Below are positions 6,777-15,091 of a stretch of DNA of 64,000 nt, piece by piece (position 1 is the first letter of the stretch; every line of letters starts with the position of its first letter). Origin of the DNA: JACVRW01 sp963764665. Lineage in GTDB: Bacteria > Actinomycetota > Thermoleophilia > Solirubrobacterales > Thermoleophilaceae. The notes below the pieces were generated by a model. That model was given only the letters and a program-made list of their open reading frames with translations, did not search any database and was not told the origin of the DNA. The translations under genes were made by a program, and so were the position numbers. Where the stretch lies: NCBI GenBank assembly GCA_963764665.1, contig CAVXTL010000002.1, positions 136,951 through 200,950 on the forward strand. Reading direction: 5' to 3'.

Positions 6777-9272
6777 GTGAGGAAGCAGATCGTCACGATC
6801 GTGCTAGCCGCCCTCCTCTCGGTGCCCGCCGGAACGTCGACGGCCGCCGCGGGCACGACCAAGCGAACGGTGCCCACCGAGCCCGGCTCGCCCTGGCCGT
6901 CCATGCGTCACGACCGCCGCAACACCGGCGCAAGCCCGCTCCGCGGCCGCTACCACGCCGGCGACCGCCCGTGGCGCTTCCGCACCGGCAAGGGCGTGTT
7001 CAGCACACCCGTGATCGGCGCCGACGAGACGGTGTACGCCGGCTCGGCCGACACCTGGTTCTACGCCATCGGTCGCGACGGCCGCGCGCGCTGGCGCTAC
7101 AAGACCGGCGAGATCATCGACTCCGCGGGCGTGCTCGCCCCGGGCTCCGTCACGTTCGGCTCGGGCGACGAGCACATCTACCGGCTGCGGACGGGCGCCG
7201 GCGGGCTGAGCCGCCGCGAGCGGACGGTCTGGCGCTTCCGGGCCACGCGCAAGCCGGTGGAGGGCCAGCTCGTGAACTGGTGGGAGGGGAACGTGACGAT
7301 GGGGTTCGGCGGGAACCTCTTCGCCGGCAACACCGGGGGCGCCGAGTACTCGCTCACGCCGCGCGGAAAGCTCCGCTGGGTCCACCCGGCCGGCAACTCC
7401 GTGTGGTCGAACGCGGCGATCGCCGACGACGGCACCGTCTACTTCGGCTCGCTCGACCTGACCGTCCGCGCGGTCACCCCGCGCGGGAAGCTGAAGTGGC
7501 AGAAGGGGGCGGGCAACTTCGTGACCTCGTCGCCCGCCATCGGCCGCGACGGGACCGTGTACATCGGCTCGTTCGACGGCGCGCTCCACGCGCTCGACCC
7601 GCGCACCGGCGCGGTGCGCTGGCGCTTCGAGACCGACGACCACGTGTACGCCTCCCCGGCGCTCGGACCGCGACTCGTGTACATCGCGTCCACCGACGGC
7701 TCGGTGTACGCACTCGACCGCGCCGGCCGGCAGCGCTGGCGCTACGACACGGGGGACACCGTGCGCTCCTCGCCGGTGCTCGGGCGGGCGCCGCGCGGAG
7801 GCGGCCGGATCCTCTACGTGGGCTCGTCCGACGGCACGCTCTACGCGCTCGACGCAGAGACGGGCCGCCGCCGCTGGTCCTACGAAACGACGCCGAACGA
7901 CCCCGTGCTGCGCGATCGCAACGACCTGAACGGCTCCCCGGCGCTCGGCCGCCGCGGCGTGTACATCGGCGGCGAGCACGGCCTGATCGTCCACGTGCCC
8001 TACGACTGGTGCCTGCGCCAGCGCGACAGCCGCTGCGATCGCGACCCGGGCGAGGTATTCGCCGACGACCTCACCCGGATGGCCTTCGTGAGCGCCGGCG
8101 GCTCGACCCGGCTGGCCGGACCGCGGGGCCCGGTGGCCGCCGCCACCGCCCTCGGCGCACGCCTGCTGGTGCGGCGCTCGGGGGAGACGCTCGACGGCGC
8201 GCTCACGGCTCCCACGGTCACCACCAGCCCGGCCTTCCCGTTCCGCTCGCAGCTCGCGGGCGACGGTCACTTCATCCACGTGGTGCCGGAGGGCTTCCTG
8301 CGACCCGGTACGCGGTACTCGGTGCGGGTGGCCGGCGGCTGGGAGGGCGACGGCGCGCAGGGACCGGTGGACGGCACGATCCGCTTCCGCACCGCGCCGG
8401 TGCGCCGCCGCGGCGCGCCGCTGGCCAGCGGCGCTCGCCGGGTGTCCGCGTTCCGGCTCAGCCGCCTGGCCGTGCCGCTGCCGCCGATCGTCCCGAGCCT
8501 GAACCAGATCGGCTTCGACAGCTACGACATGGTCGTGGGGGCGCTCGACGTGTCGAAGCCCGACGCGCAGGGCGAGGGCTCGCTGCTGCTCTGGGCGGTT
8601 TCAACCAGACGGGGCCCCGGGGGAGTGCCGGTGGCCGACCGGCGCGGCGCGTTCTCGTTCCCGCTCGCGGGTCGCTACCGCGACGACTCGGTGATCGTCT
8701 CTCAGCGCGGGCTGAACCTCACATTCAGCTTCGGCGACGTGCCGCTGCGCCGATTCGAGCTTCGGATGCAGCTCGACGGCCGGCTCCGCTCCCGCGGCGG
8801 CGCGGCCCTCTACGTGGAGGTGTCCTGTCCCGACGTGCCCGTCTACGGGCCGGCCTTCATCGCCATCGGACTGTGCAACAAGGACCTCACGCTGCCGGCC
8901 AGCGGCACGTTCGTGACCGGCCGCTATCCCGCTGCCGGCCCGGCGAACAGGCGTCCGGCCGGCGTGAGCGTGGCCGACGTCGAGCTACGGCGGCCGACCG
9001 CCACAGCCGCGGGTGAGGCGCGCGCACGCCTGCGGCTCGGCGCCGGCGCGCGGTTCCCGGCCGGCCGCCACTCGCTGGCCCTGTTGCTCACGGACGCCGA
9101 CACCGGGGCGCCCGTGTCGCTCGACTACCGGAAGGCACTCTCCACGCGAACGGACCGCCGCGGGAACCTCACCGGCGTGGCGCTGCGCCTGCCCGCCGGC
9201 ACCGCGCTGCCCGCGCAGGTGCGCGCCTATGTGATCGCCGACGTATTCCCGCTGCTAACGCGCCGATTTTGA
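6777..9272 (+). CDS. Exported PQQ-like beta-propeller protein
   Basis: This 831-residue protein starts at GTG with a signal peptide (IVTIVLAALLSVPAGTSTAAA). Residues about 40-420 contain repeated blades of the PQQ/BamB type, for example DGTVYFGSLDLTVRAVTPRG followed by KLKWQ, and DGTVYIGSFDGALHALDPRT followed by GAVRWRF. A Cys-containing insert (DWCLRQRDSRCDRD) lies near residue 410. The C-terminal half has a fibronectin/Big-like segment (LRPGTRYSVRVAGGWEGD) and a further beta-rich domain. Such propellers usually act as binding scaffolds outside the membrane; an enzymatic PQQ role cannot be read from sequence. It overlaps or abuts the next gene, which starts glycan assembly, so it may belong to the same expression unit. 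Confidence 0.75.
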   Translation: MRKQIVTIVLAALLSVPAGTSTAAAGTTKRTVPTEPGSPWPSMRHDRRNTGASPLRGRYHAGDRPWRFRTGKGVFSTPVIGADETVYAGSADTWFYAIGRDGRARWRYKTGEIIDSAGVLAPGSVTFGSGDEHIYRLRTGAGGLSRRERTVWRFRATRKPVEGQLVNWWEGNVTMGFGGNLFAGNTGGAEYSLTPRGKLRWVHPAGNSVWSNAAIADDGTVYFGSLDLTVRAVTPRGKLKWQKGAGNFVTSSPAIGRDGTVYIGSFDGALHALDPRTGAVRWRFETDDHVYASPALGPRLVYIASTDGSVYALDRAGRQRWRYDTGDTVRSSPVLGRAPRGGGRILYVGSSDGTLYALDAETGRRRWSYETTPNDPVLRDRNDLNGSPALGRRGVYIGGEHGLIVHVPYDWCLRQRDSRCDRDPGEVFADDLTRMAFVSAGGSTRLAGPRGPVAAATALGARLLVRRSGETLDGALTAPTVTTSPAFPFRSQLAGDGHFIHVVPEGFLRPGTRYSVRVAGGWEGDGAQGPVDGTIRFRTAPVRRRGAPLASGARRVSAFRLSRLAVPLPPIVPSLNQIGFDSYDMVVGALDVSKPDAQGEGSLLLWAVSTRRGPGGVPVADRRGAFSFPLAGRYRDDSVIVSQRGLNLTFSFGDVPLRRFELRMQLDGRLRSRGGAALYVEVSCPDVPVYGPAFIAIGLCNKDLTLPASGTFVTGRYPAAGPANRRPAGVSVADVELRRPTATAAGEARARLRLGAGARFPAGRHSLALLLTDADTGAPVSLDYRKALSTRTDRRGNLTGVALRLPAGTALPAQVRAYVIADVFPLLTRRF

Positions 9273-9340
9273 GCGAGCGACCCCGCAGCCCGCTACATTG
9301 GCCCCGGTCGCGGTTTACAACCGCCGACAGAAGCGAACGA

Positions 9341-10831
9341 GTGCCTGACAGCCTGGTCAAAGAGCTGAGGGAGGTCCAGCCGGCCTCCCTCCCCGACCGC
9401 GACGTACGCGCGTCCAAGCCGCTGTTCCTCCGCGGTGTGCTTCGCTTCGACACGATCCGCTCTTTCAGCCGGATCGCGATTCTCGCCGCGCTCGACATCG
9501 GCTCTCTGTTCCTGGCGATCTGGACCGCGCTCGCGATCAAGGCGGCGATTCAGTCGCCGGACACGCTCGGCCAGATGTACGAGCAGGCCAAGGACTACGC
9601 GCCGCTGGCCTGCCTGGTGATGGTGCTGCTGTTCGCCCGCTCGGGCCTCTACCGCGACCGCGCCCAGCGGCCCGGCTTCGCCAAGATCATCTCTTCGCTG
9701 GTCGAGGTGGTGCTGGTGGTCCTGATCTACGCGGAGATCGAGGGCCACGAGTTCAACTCGTACTACATCTTCTACGGCACGCTGCTGTTCGCGCTGGTGT
9801 ACGTGTCCGCCGCACGCTGGGTGTTCGAGCGCGTCAGCGGCGTTGTGCTGCGCGCGGCCGGATACCGCCGCCGCGCGGTGCTCGTCGGGTCGGGTCCGAA
9901 CATCGAGGCGGTGTCGCTGGCACTGCGCGACAGCAAGATGATCGAGCCGTACGGGTTCGTCTCGCGCGGGTCATCCCCGTTGTCCAACGGCCTGCTCGAC
10001 TTCCGCTCGCTGGAGCAGCTCGAGCGCCACTTCGACGCCATCGACGAGGTGCTGATCGCCGACGCCGACTTCCCGCAGGACGAGGCCGTGGAGCTGGTGG
10101 ACCGGTGCCACCGCCACGGCGTGCGCGTGCGCGTGGCCCCGTCGACGATGGAGATCCTCATGGACAGGGTCGAGTTCGTGCCGGGCCAGGCGCTGCCGCT
10201 CTTCGAGCTCAAGCCGCCGGTGTTCGAGGGCGTGGACTTCGCGATCAAGCGCACCTTCGACTTCGTCGGCGCGTCGCTGCTCCTGCTCGTGCTCTCACCG
10301 GTGTTCGTGCTGGTCTCGCTGGCCATCAAGGCCACGTCGCGCGGCCCCGTGCTCTACCACTCGCGTCGTCCCGGGATCGGCGGACGCAGCTTCGACTGCG
10401 TCAAGTTCCGGACGATGGTCGAGGGAGCCGACGACCTCCAGGACGAGCTCGAGCCCAGCAACGAGGTCGGCGGCGCTCTGTTCAAGATGCGCACCGATCC
10501 GCGCGTGACCCCGGTCGGCCGCTTCCTGAGGCGCTGGTCGCTCGACGAGCTGCCGCAGCTGCTGAACGTGCTCCGCGGCGAGATGTCGCTGGTGGGGCCG
10601 CGGCCGCTGCCGCAGCGCGACTACGCCCGCCTCGAGGACTGGCACCGCAAGCGCTACCTCGTGTTGCCGGGGATGACCGGGCTCTGGCAGGTGTCGGGTC
10701 GCTCGGAGCTCGACTTCGACGAGCTGGTGCGGCTGGACTTCCTCTACCTCGAGCACTGGTCGGTCTTCCTGGATCTCTCGATCCTCCTGAAGACAGTGCC
10801 CGCGGTGATCAGGGCAAAGGGCGCCTGGTAG
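9341..10831 (+). CDS. Polyprenyl glycosylphosphotransferase (WbaP/CpsE-like initiating sugar transferase)
   Basis: It transfers a sugar-1-phosphate from a nucleotide sugar to undecaprenyl phosphate, the first step of lipid-linked glycan assembly. About 496 residues: four N-terminal membrane spans (from about residue 30), a CoA-binding-like Rossmann segment (RRAVLVGSGPNIEAV), one more membrane helix (ASLLLLVLSPVFVLVSLAIK), and the catalytic bacterial sugar transferase domain. That domain shows CVKFRTMVEGAD, RRWSLDELPQLLNVLRGEMS, VGPRPLPQRDY and PGMTGLWQVSGRS, all family signatures. GTG at 9341 is chosen. A TTG at 9269 overlapping the previous stop by four bases would add 24 residues of low-complexity sequence and cannot be excluded. 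A TTGAGC-N19-TACATT pair lies between the two candidate starts. Confidence 0.9.
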   Translation: MPDSLVKELREVQPASLPDRDVRASKPLFLRGVLRFDTIRSFSRIAILAALDIGSLFLAIWTALAIKAAIQSPDTLGQMYEQAKDYAPLACLVMVLLFARSGLYRDRAQRPGFAKIISSLVEVVLVVLIYAEIEGHEFNSYYIFYGTLLFALVYVSAARWVFERVSGVVLRAAGYRRRAVLVGSGPNIEAVSLALRDSKMIEPYGFVSRGSSPLSNGLLDFRSLEQLERHFDAIDEVLIADADFPQDEAVELVDRCHRHGVRVRVAPSTMEILMDRVEFVPGQALPLFELKPPVFEGVDFAIKRTFDFVGASLLLLVLSPVFVLVSLAIKATSRGPVLYHSRRPGIGGRSFDCVKFRTMVEGADDLQDELEPSNEVGGALFKMRTDPRVTPVGRFLRRWSLDELPQLLNVLRGEMSLVGPRPLPQRDYARLEDWHRKRYLVLPGMTGLWQVSGRSELDFDELVRLDFLYLEHWSVFLDLSILLKTVPAVIRAKGAW

Positions 10832-10863
10832 CCAGCCGGTACGACGACGAGCTCTGGGAGCTG

Positions 10864-11406
10864 GTGCCCGACGATGGCGCGCCGGCACCGGAGCACCTGG
10901 CCGCCTTCGTGCGCTCGCTCGCGCCGGTGGAGAGCGCCCTGGACCTCGGGTGCGGCGACGGGCGGCTGGCCGCGGAGCTGCGGGCGAACGCGCTGACGCT
11001 GGCCGACGTGTCCGCGGTGGCGCTCGGGCGTGCGGCGCGGCGCGTGCCCGAGGCCACGCATGTGGAGCTGGACCCCGACGCGCCGCTGCCGTTCGCGGAC
11101 TCGAGCTTCGACCTGATGCTCTGCGCCGAGACGCTCGAGCACGTGCGCGACGTTCAGCTCCTCCTCTCCGAGGCGCGCCGGGTGCTGCGCCCGTCGGGCA
11201 CGTTGGCCGTGACCACGCCGGCGCACGGACGCTCCACCGGCCTGGCCATCGCCGCGGGCGGCTTCGAGGGCCGCTTCGACCCGCTCTCGCCGCACCTGCG
11301 CTTCCTGACCCGCCGCTCCCTCCAGGGCTTGTTGGACGGCATGGGCTTCGAGGTCCGGTCGCTCCGGCGCAGGCGGGGCACGCTGCTCGCGCGCGCGACC
11401 CGATAG
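10864..11406 (+). CDS. SAM-dependent class I methyltransferase
   Basis: Motif I is LDLGCGDGRLAAEL and the post-motif segments are LPFADSSFDLMLCAETLEHV and EARRVLRPSGTLAVTTPA, giving a compact methyltransferase_11-type domain of about 180 residues. Coding similarity appears to begin earlier (ASRYDDELWELVP, from about 10828, directly after the previous stop), but no ATG, GTG or TTG is available there. The GTG at 10864 is the first conventional start. It lies between the initiating sugar transferase and an epimerase, so a sugar or lipid-linked glycan is the likely acceptor. The acceptor atom cannot be predicted. Confidence 0.75.
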   Translation: MPDDGAPAPEHLAAFVRSLAPVESALDLGCGDGRLAAELRANALTLADVSAVALGRAARRVPEATHVELDPDAPLPFADSSFDLMLCAETLEHVRDVQLLLSEARRVLRPSGTLAVTTPAHGRSTGLAIAAGGFEGRFDPLSPHLRFLTRRSLQGLLDGMGFEVRSLRRRRGTLLARATR

Positions 11407-11415
11407 AAACCCGGC

Positions 11416-12348
11416 ATGCACATCGGCGTCACGGGGGCGGCGGGCTTCATCGGCTCGCACGTGTGCGAGCGGCTGCTGGCCGACGGGCATCGGATGCTGG
11501 GCCTCGACGCCTTCACGCGCTTCTACGCGCGCGAGCTGAAGGAGTCCAACCTCGCGGCGCTGCGCCGTGCCCCCGGCTTCGAGCTGGCCGAGCTGAACCT
11601 GCTCGACACGGCGGCTCTCGTGCCGGCGCTCGGCGGCCTCGACGCTGTCTGCCACCTGGCCGGGCGGCCGGGCGTGCGGCGAGGATCCCCGGCGATCTAC
11701 GAGGCGGGGAACGTACAGACCACCGAGTCGGTGCTGGCGGCCGCCGCGGAGGCGGGCGTGCGCCGGGTGCTGCTCGCCTCGTCCTCGTCCGTCTACGGGC
11801 GCGTGGAGGGCCGCGTGACCGAGGATGCGCCGCGCCGGCCAGTCTCCGAGTACGGGCTGTCGAAGCTGCGGGCGGAGGAGGTGGCCGGCCGGCTGGCGGC
11901 CGAGCTCGGGATCGAGCTGGTGGTGCTCAGGTACTTCACGGTGTACGGGCCGCGGCAGCGCCCCGACATGGCCTTCGCGCGCTTCGTGAACACGGCCCTG
12001 GAGGGCGGCTCGATGCCGCTGCTCGGCGACGGTGGGCAGGTGCGCGACTTCACCTACGTCGGCGACGCCGCCCACGCCACGGCGCTGGCCCTCGACCGGG
12101 GGCGGGACGGTGGCGTGTACAACGTTGCCGGGGGCGCGCCGGCCAGTCTCGCGCACGCCTTCGACCTGCTCGCCGGCGAGCTCGGGCGCTCGCCGGCGTT
12201 CGACAGCCGGCCGGCGGACGGACGCGACCCGCGGAGCACCGGCGCCGACCTCGGGCGCGCCCGCCGGGAGCTCGCGTGGCGGCCGCGCACCTCGCTTGCA
12301 GACGGCCTGGCGCTCCAGGCCGCGCACGCCGCGGCAGCGGCGGTCTGA
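11416..12348 (+). CDS. NAD-dependent epimerase/dehydratase (extended SDR)
   Basis: This 310-residue protein has the extended short-chain dehydrogenase layout: glycine motif TGAAGFIGSH at residues 6-15, the active-site Ser region SSSSVYG, and YGLSK with catalytic Tyr and Lys. The remaining sequence (LRYFTVYGPRQRPDMAFARF, then GDGGQVRDFTYVGD) is typical of UDP-glucose/UDP-glucuronate 4-epimerases. The exact substrate is not fixed by sequence. It starts ten bases after the methyltransferase and probably shares its transcript. It would supply a nucleotide sugar for the glycan. Confidence 0.85.
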   Translation: MHIGVTGAAGFIGSHVCERLLADGHRMLGLDAFTRFYARELKESNLAALRRAPGFELAELNLLDTAALVPALGGLDAVCHLAGRPGVRRGSPAIYEAGNVQTTESVLAAAAEAGVRRVLLASSSSVYGRVEGRVTEDAPRRPVSEYGLSKLRAEEVAGRLAAELGIELVVLRYFTVYGPRQRPDMAFARFVNTALEGGSMPLLGDGGQVRDFTYVGDAAHATALALDRGRDGGVYNVAGGAPASLAHAFDLLAGELGRSPAFDSRPADGRDPRSTGADLGRARRELAWRPRTSLADGLALQAAHAAAAAV

Positions 12349-12360
12349 CGCCCGCTCAGC

Positions 12361-14394
12361 TCAGGGCTGTGGGCGCCCGGCCTCGGCCCGGCGGATGCCC
12401 GAGCGGGCGCTGATGTAGAGCGTGCGCGCCTCGGTCGAATAGGGATCGAGGTAGAGCGCGCCGCTCACGATCAGGTCGGCCTGGCGTGGCCGGTCGAGCG
12501 ACAGCTTGAGCCGTGTGAGCCGCAGCCACGTGCGCGGATCGCCCGGGAAGCTCAGCACCGCCTGCTCCAGGCTCCGCTCCGCGTCGGTCAGGCGGCCGGC
12601 GGAGATCTGCACGTCCGCGCGGGTGAAGAGCGGGGTCGGCGAGAGCGGATCCGCATCGGCGGCGTCGTCCGCCTTGTCCAGCGCCTCCGCGTAGCGCCCC
12701 TCCGACGCCAGGCGCACGGCCTGATCCACCGCGCGGTCGCTCGCCTCGGGCTGCCAGATGGCCCACGCCACGAGCAGCGCGGCCGCAACCACTCCGGCGG
12801 CGGCGAACACACGCGGACCGTCGCGCCCGGGATCCGCGGGCGCCGGTGCGGTCTCCTCGCCGAGCGGCCCACGGCCCGCCACGTAGCCGGCCGCCACGAG
12901 CGCCATCGCGGCCGGGCCGGGCACGAACCATGTCCAGTCGATGGCCGACTGGAGCCCGAACGTGACCGCGACGAGAGCGAGCGCCACGAGCGCGGTCCGC
13001 TCGGCGGTCCAGTCGCGCCGTGGCGGCGGGGTCGTGCGTTCGCGACGCAGGCGGCGCGGATAAAGCAGGGTGGCCCGCGCCGCCGAGGCGAGCCAGGCGA
13101 TCAGCAGCGCGACCACGAGCGCTCCGCCCACGAGCCCCAGGTCCGCCAGCGTCTGGACTCCGAATCCGTGGGCGTGGCGCGTGACGGCGTCATCGGTGCG
13201 GTGGCGCAGCCGGGCGACCTCGAAGCCGCCCGCGCCGACACCCAGCAGCGGCCGGTCGTCGAACACCTTGCCGGCCTCGCGCCAGTACTTGCCGCGGGTC
13301 GACGACGTGGCGGTCAGGCGGTTGGCCCCCTGTTCGGTGTAGCCATCGGTCTCGCTGACCAGCTCGTCGACCCGGTCGCCGATCGTCCCGCCCAGACCGC
13401 CCTGGCTGACGGCCACCGACGTGAGGCCCACGAGCGGCACCGCCAGCGCCACCGCCACCGCCACCAGGCCCACGCCGCGCCGCACGCTCATCGGCACCGG
13501 CGCCCGCGACAGGCCGGCGCTCACCAACAGACCCACGAGCAGGAGCAGGACGCTCATCAGCAGGATCAGCAGCCCGAAGTCCCCGGCCACGCCCTCCTTG
13601 GCCTCGAGCGGCTGGAGGATCTCCGTGAACGGATCGCGCGACAGCGCCCACGCCGCCACCAGCCCGCCGCCGATGGCCGGGGCCAGCAGCACCGGGAGGC
13701 TGCGCAGCCGCAGCGGGACGGCGGCGAACCAGGCGATGGCGGCGATCACCGCCGCGGCGAGCGCTCCGCGCGACTGCGTCAGCAGGATCGCGAGGATGCA
13801 GGCTCCCATCGCGGGATAGGCGAGCGCGCGGACGAGCACGTGGCCGGTGCGGCGCGAGCCGAGCCAGAGCAGCCCCGGCACCGCCATGGCCGCGGTGGTG
13901 CCGACCGCGTTCCAGTACTGGAACGGAGCTCCGAGGCGGTTCGAGAACTCGTTCTCGGCGAGGCTGGCAGGCCAGACCCGTGAAGCGAGCGCGTAGGCGA
14001 CCACGGCCAGCGCGGCCACGAGCACGCCGCCGAGCGCCACCTCGGGTGAGCGCGGAGCCAGACGCGCCACCGCCACGCCCACGGCGAACAGCACCAGGTA
14101 CGCGAACGTGCGGCCGGCCTCGACGTAGGTGATGTCAGGCACGACCGACCAGAGCACCGACAGAGCGGTGAGCACGGCCAGCGCCGCGAACAGGAGCAGC
14201 GTCCAGCCGCCGGGGCCGCGCGCCCGGCCGCGGTAGACCGCCAGCGCCACCAGGCCCCCGCCGACCAGGACCACGATCACCTCGACCGTGATCGTGCGCG
14301 AGCGCGCGGTTCCGCCGGCCGCTCCGAAGGCCACGGCGGCCAGGGCCGCCCCGAGGGCTAGAGCACTAGCGGCGCGGACGCCGGAACTGCTCAC
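12361..14394 (-). CDS. O-antigen ligase/polymerase-like membrane protein with C-terminal repeats
   Basis: This 677-residue protein has about 12 hydrophobic helices up to residue 540. The Wzy_C (O-antigen ligase) core is visible as LTQSRGALAAAVIAAIAW, a large extracytoplasmic loop (KYWREAGKVFDDRPLLGVGA, then GGFEVARLRHR) and VTRHAHGFGVQTLADLGLVG. The last 130 residues look like tetratricopeptide-type helices (RYAEALDKADDAADADPLSP, DAERSLEQAVLSFPGDPRTW). The family either polymerises lipid-linked repeat units (Wzy) or ligates glycan to an acceptor (WaaL, PglL); sequence alone does not decide. It starts with GTG and overlaps the previous minus-strand gene by 29 bases. Confidence 0.85.
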   Translation of the reverse strand: MSSSGVRAASALALGAALAAVAFGAAGGTARSRTITVEVIVVLVGGGLVALAVYRGRARGPGGWTLLLFAALAVLTALSVLWSVVPDITYVEAGRTFAYLVLFAVGVAVARLAPRSPEVALGGVLVAALAVVAYALASRVWPASLAENEFSNRLGAPFQYWNAVGTTAAMAVPGLLWLGSRRTGHVLVRALAYPAMGACILAILLTQSRGALAAAVIAAIAWFAAVPLRLRSLPVLLAPAIGGGLVAAWALSRDPFTEILQPLEAKEGVAGDFGLLILLMSVLLLLVGLLVSAGLSRAPVPMSVRRGVGLVAVAVALAVPLVGLTSVAVSQGGLGGTIGDRVDELVSETDGYTEQGANRLTATSSTRGKYWREAGKVFDDRPLLGVGAGGFEVARLRHRTDDAVTRHAHGFGVQTLADLGLVGGALVVALLIAWLASAARATLLYPRRLRRERTTPPPRRDWTAERTALVALALVAVTFGLQSAIDWTWFVPGPAAMALVAAGYVAGRGPLGEETAPAPADPGRDGPRVFAAAGVVAAALLVAWAIWQPEASDRAVDQAVRLASEGRYAEALDKADDAADADPLSPTPLFTRADVQISAGRLTDAERSLEQAVLSFPGDPRTWLRLTRLKLSLDRPRQADLIVSGALYLDPYSTEARTLYISARSGIRRAEAGRPQP

Positions 14395-14986
14395 GCGAGG
14401 GGAGAGGGATTCGCGCGAGCAGTGGGACCCGCGGGCGCAGGGCCACGAAGGCGCCGGCGAGCGACAGCAATCCGAGGCCGATCAGCGCAAGCAGGAGCGG
14501 GAGTGGCAGGTCGTTCTCGGCGCTGGCCGAGTCGAACAACCCGTTCGAGCCGGGCGTAACAGTGCGTCCGTCGACCTCGATGCCGCCGGGACGCTCCCGC
14601 GCGTCGGCCATCTGGTCGAGCTGCTTCTGGTCCTCGATGCGGGCGGCTTCCTCCGACAGGGTCGGCTGGTTGGCGGAGCCCGGGCTGGATGTTCCGGTGC
14701 TGCCCTTGCCGGCGCCGGTGGAGATCGCCGCGCTGATGATCTCGCGGCAGTCGCTGTACTCGTCCAGGTCGGTGGGGAGGTTCGAGCGCGCCTGGCGCAG
14801 GTCGCGATCGGAGTACTTCCCGTTGAGCTTGCCGTCCTGTCCGCAGTCCCGGATCACGGCCGCCGGGTCCGCGAGCGCGGTCGCCGGAAGCGCCATCGCC
14901 ACGAGGGCGATGGTCAGTGTCAGCAGGTGTGAGAGTCGGGTCACTCGGTGATCGTCCATGGGGCGGCGCCGGGTGAAATGGCGCAT
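14366..14986 (-). CDS. Exported single-pass membrane protein, unknown
   Basis: The 206-residue form starts MRHFTRRRP; an internal ATG at 14959 (MDDHRVTRLSHLL) gives a more typical signal peptide and is an equal candidate. After the signal (LTLTIALVAMALPATALA) comes a small domain with two Cys (VIRDCGQDGKLNGKYSDRDL, then EYSDCREII). A disordered Gly/Ser and acidic linker follows, then one membrane span (LPLPLLLALIGLGLLSLAGA) and a basic C-terminus. Its 3' end overlaps the ligase-like gene by 29 bases, so the two are probably co-transcribed and may work together at the membrane. No family name is recognised. Confidence 0.65.
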   Translation of the reverse strand: MRHFTRRRPMDDHRVTRLSHLLTLTIALVAMALPATALADPAAVIRDCGQDGKLNGKYSDRDLRQARSNLPTDLDEYSDCREIISAAISTGAGKGSTGTSSPGSANQPTLSEEAARIEDQKQLDQMADARERPGGIEVDGRTVTPGSNGLFDSASAENDLPLPLLLALIGLGLLSLAGAFVALRPRVPLLARIPLPSREQFRRPRR

Positions 14987-15028
14987 CCGTGCGCCTGTTA
15001 CGACGGGCCGCGCAGGCTAGCAACAGCC

Positions 15029-15047
15029 CCGACGCATCCTGCGTCGA
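15029..15047 (-). terminator. Hairpin after the GT2-GT4 gene
   Basis: CGACGCA and TGCGTCG form a perfect 7-bp stem with a 3-base loop, 45-60 bases past the stop of the minus-strand gene ending at 15092. There is no T-run, so it is only terminator-like. Confidence 0.35.
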
Positions 15048-15091
15048 GGCCTCAGATCTCGATTCCGCGATCGGGCCCGCGCTAAACACCG

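Noticed and set aside
6804..8279. Long minus-strand frame opposite the beta-propeller gene
   Set aside because: The + strand has a signal peptide and repeated PQQ blades; the opposite frame has no domain signature.
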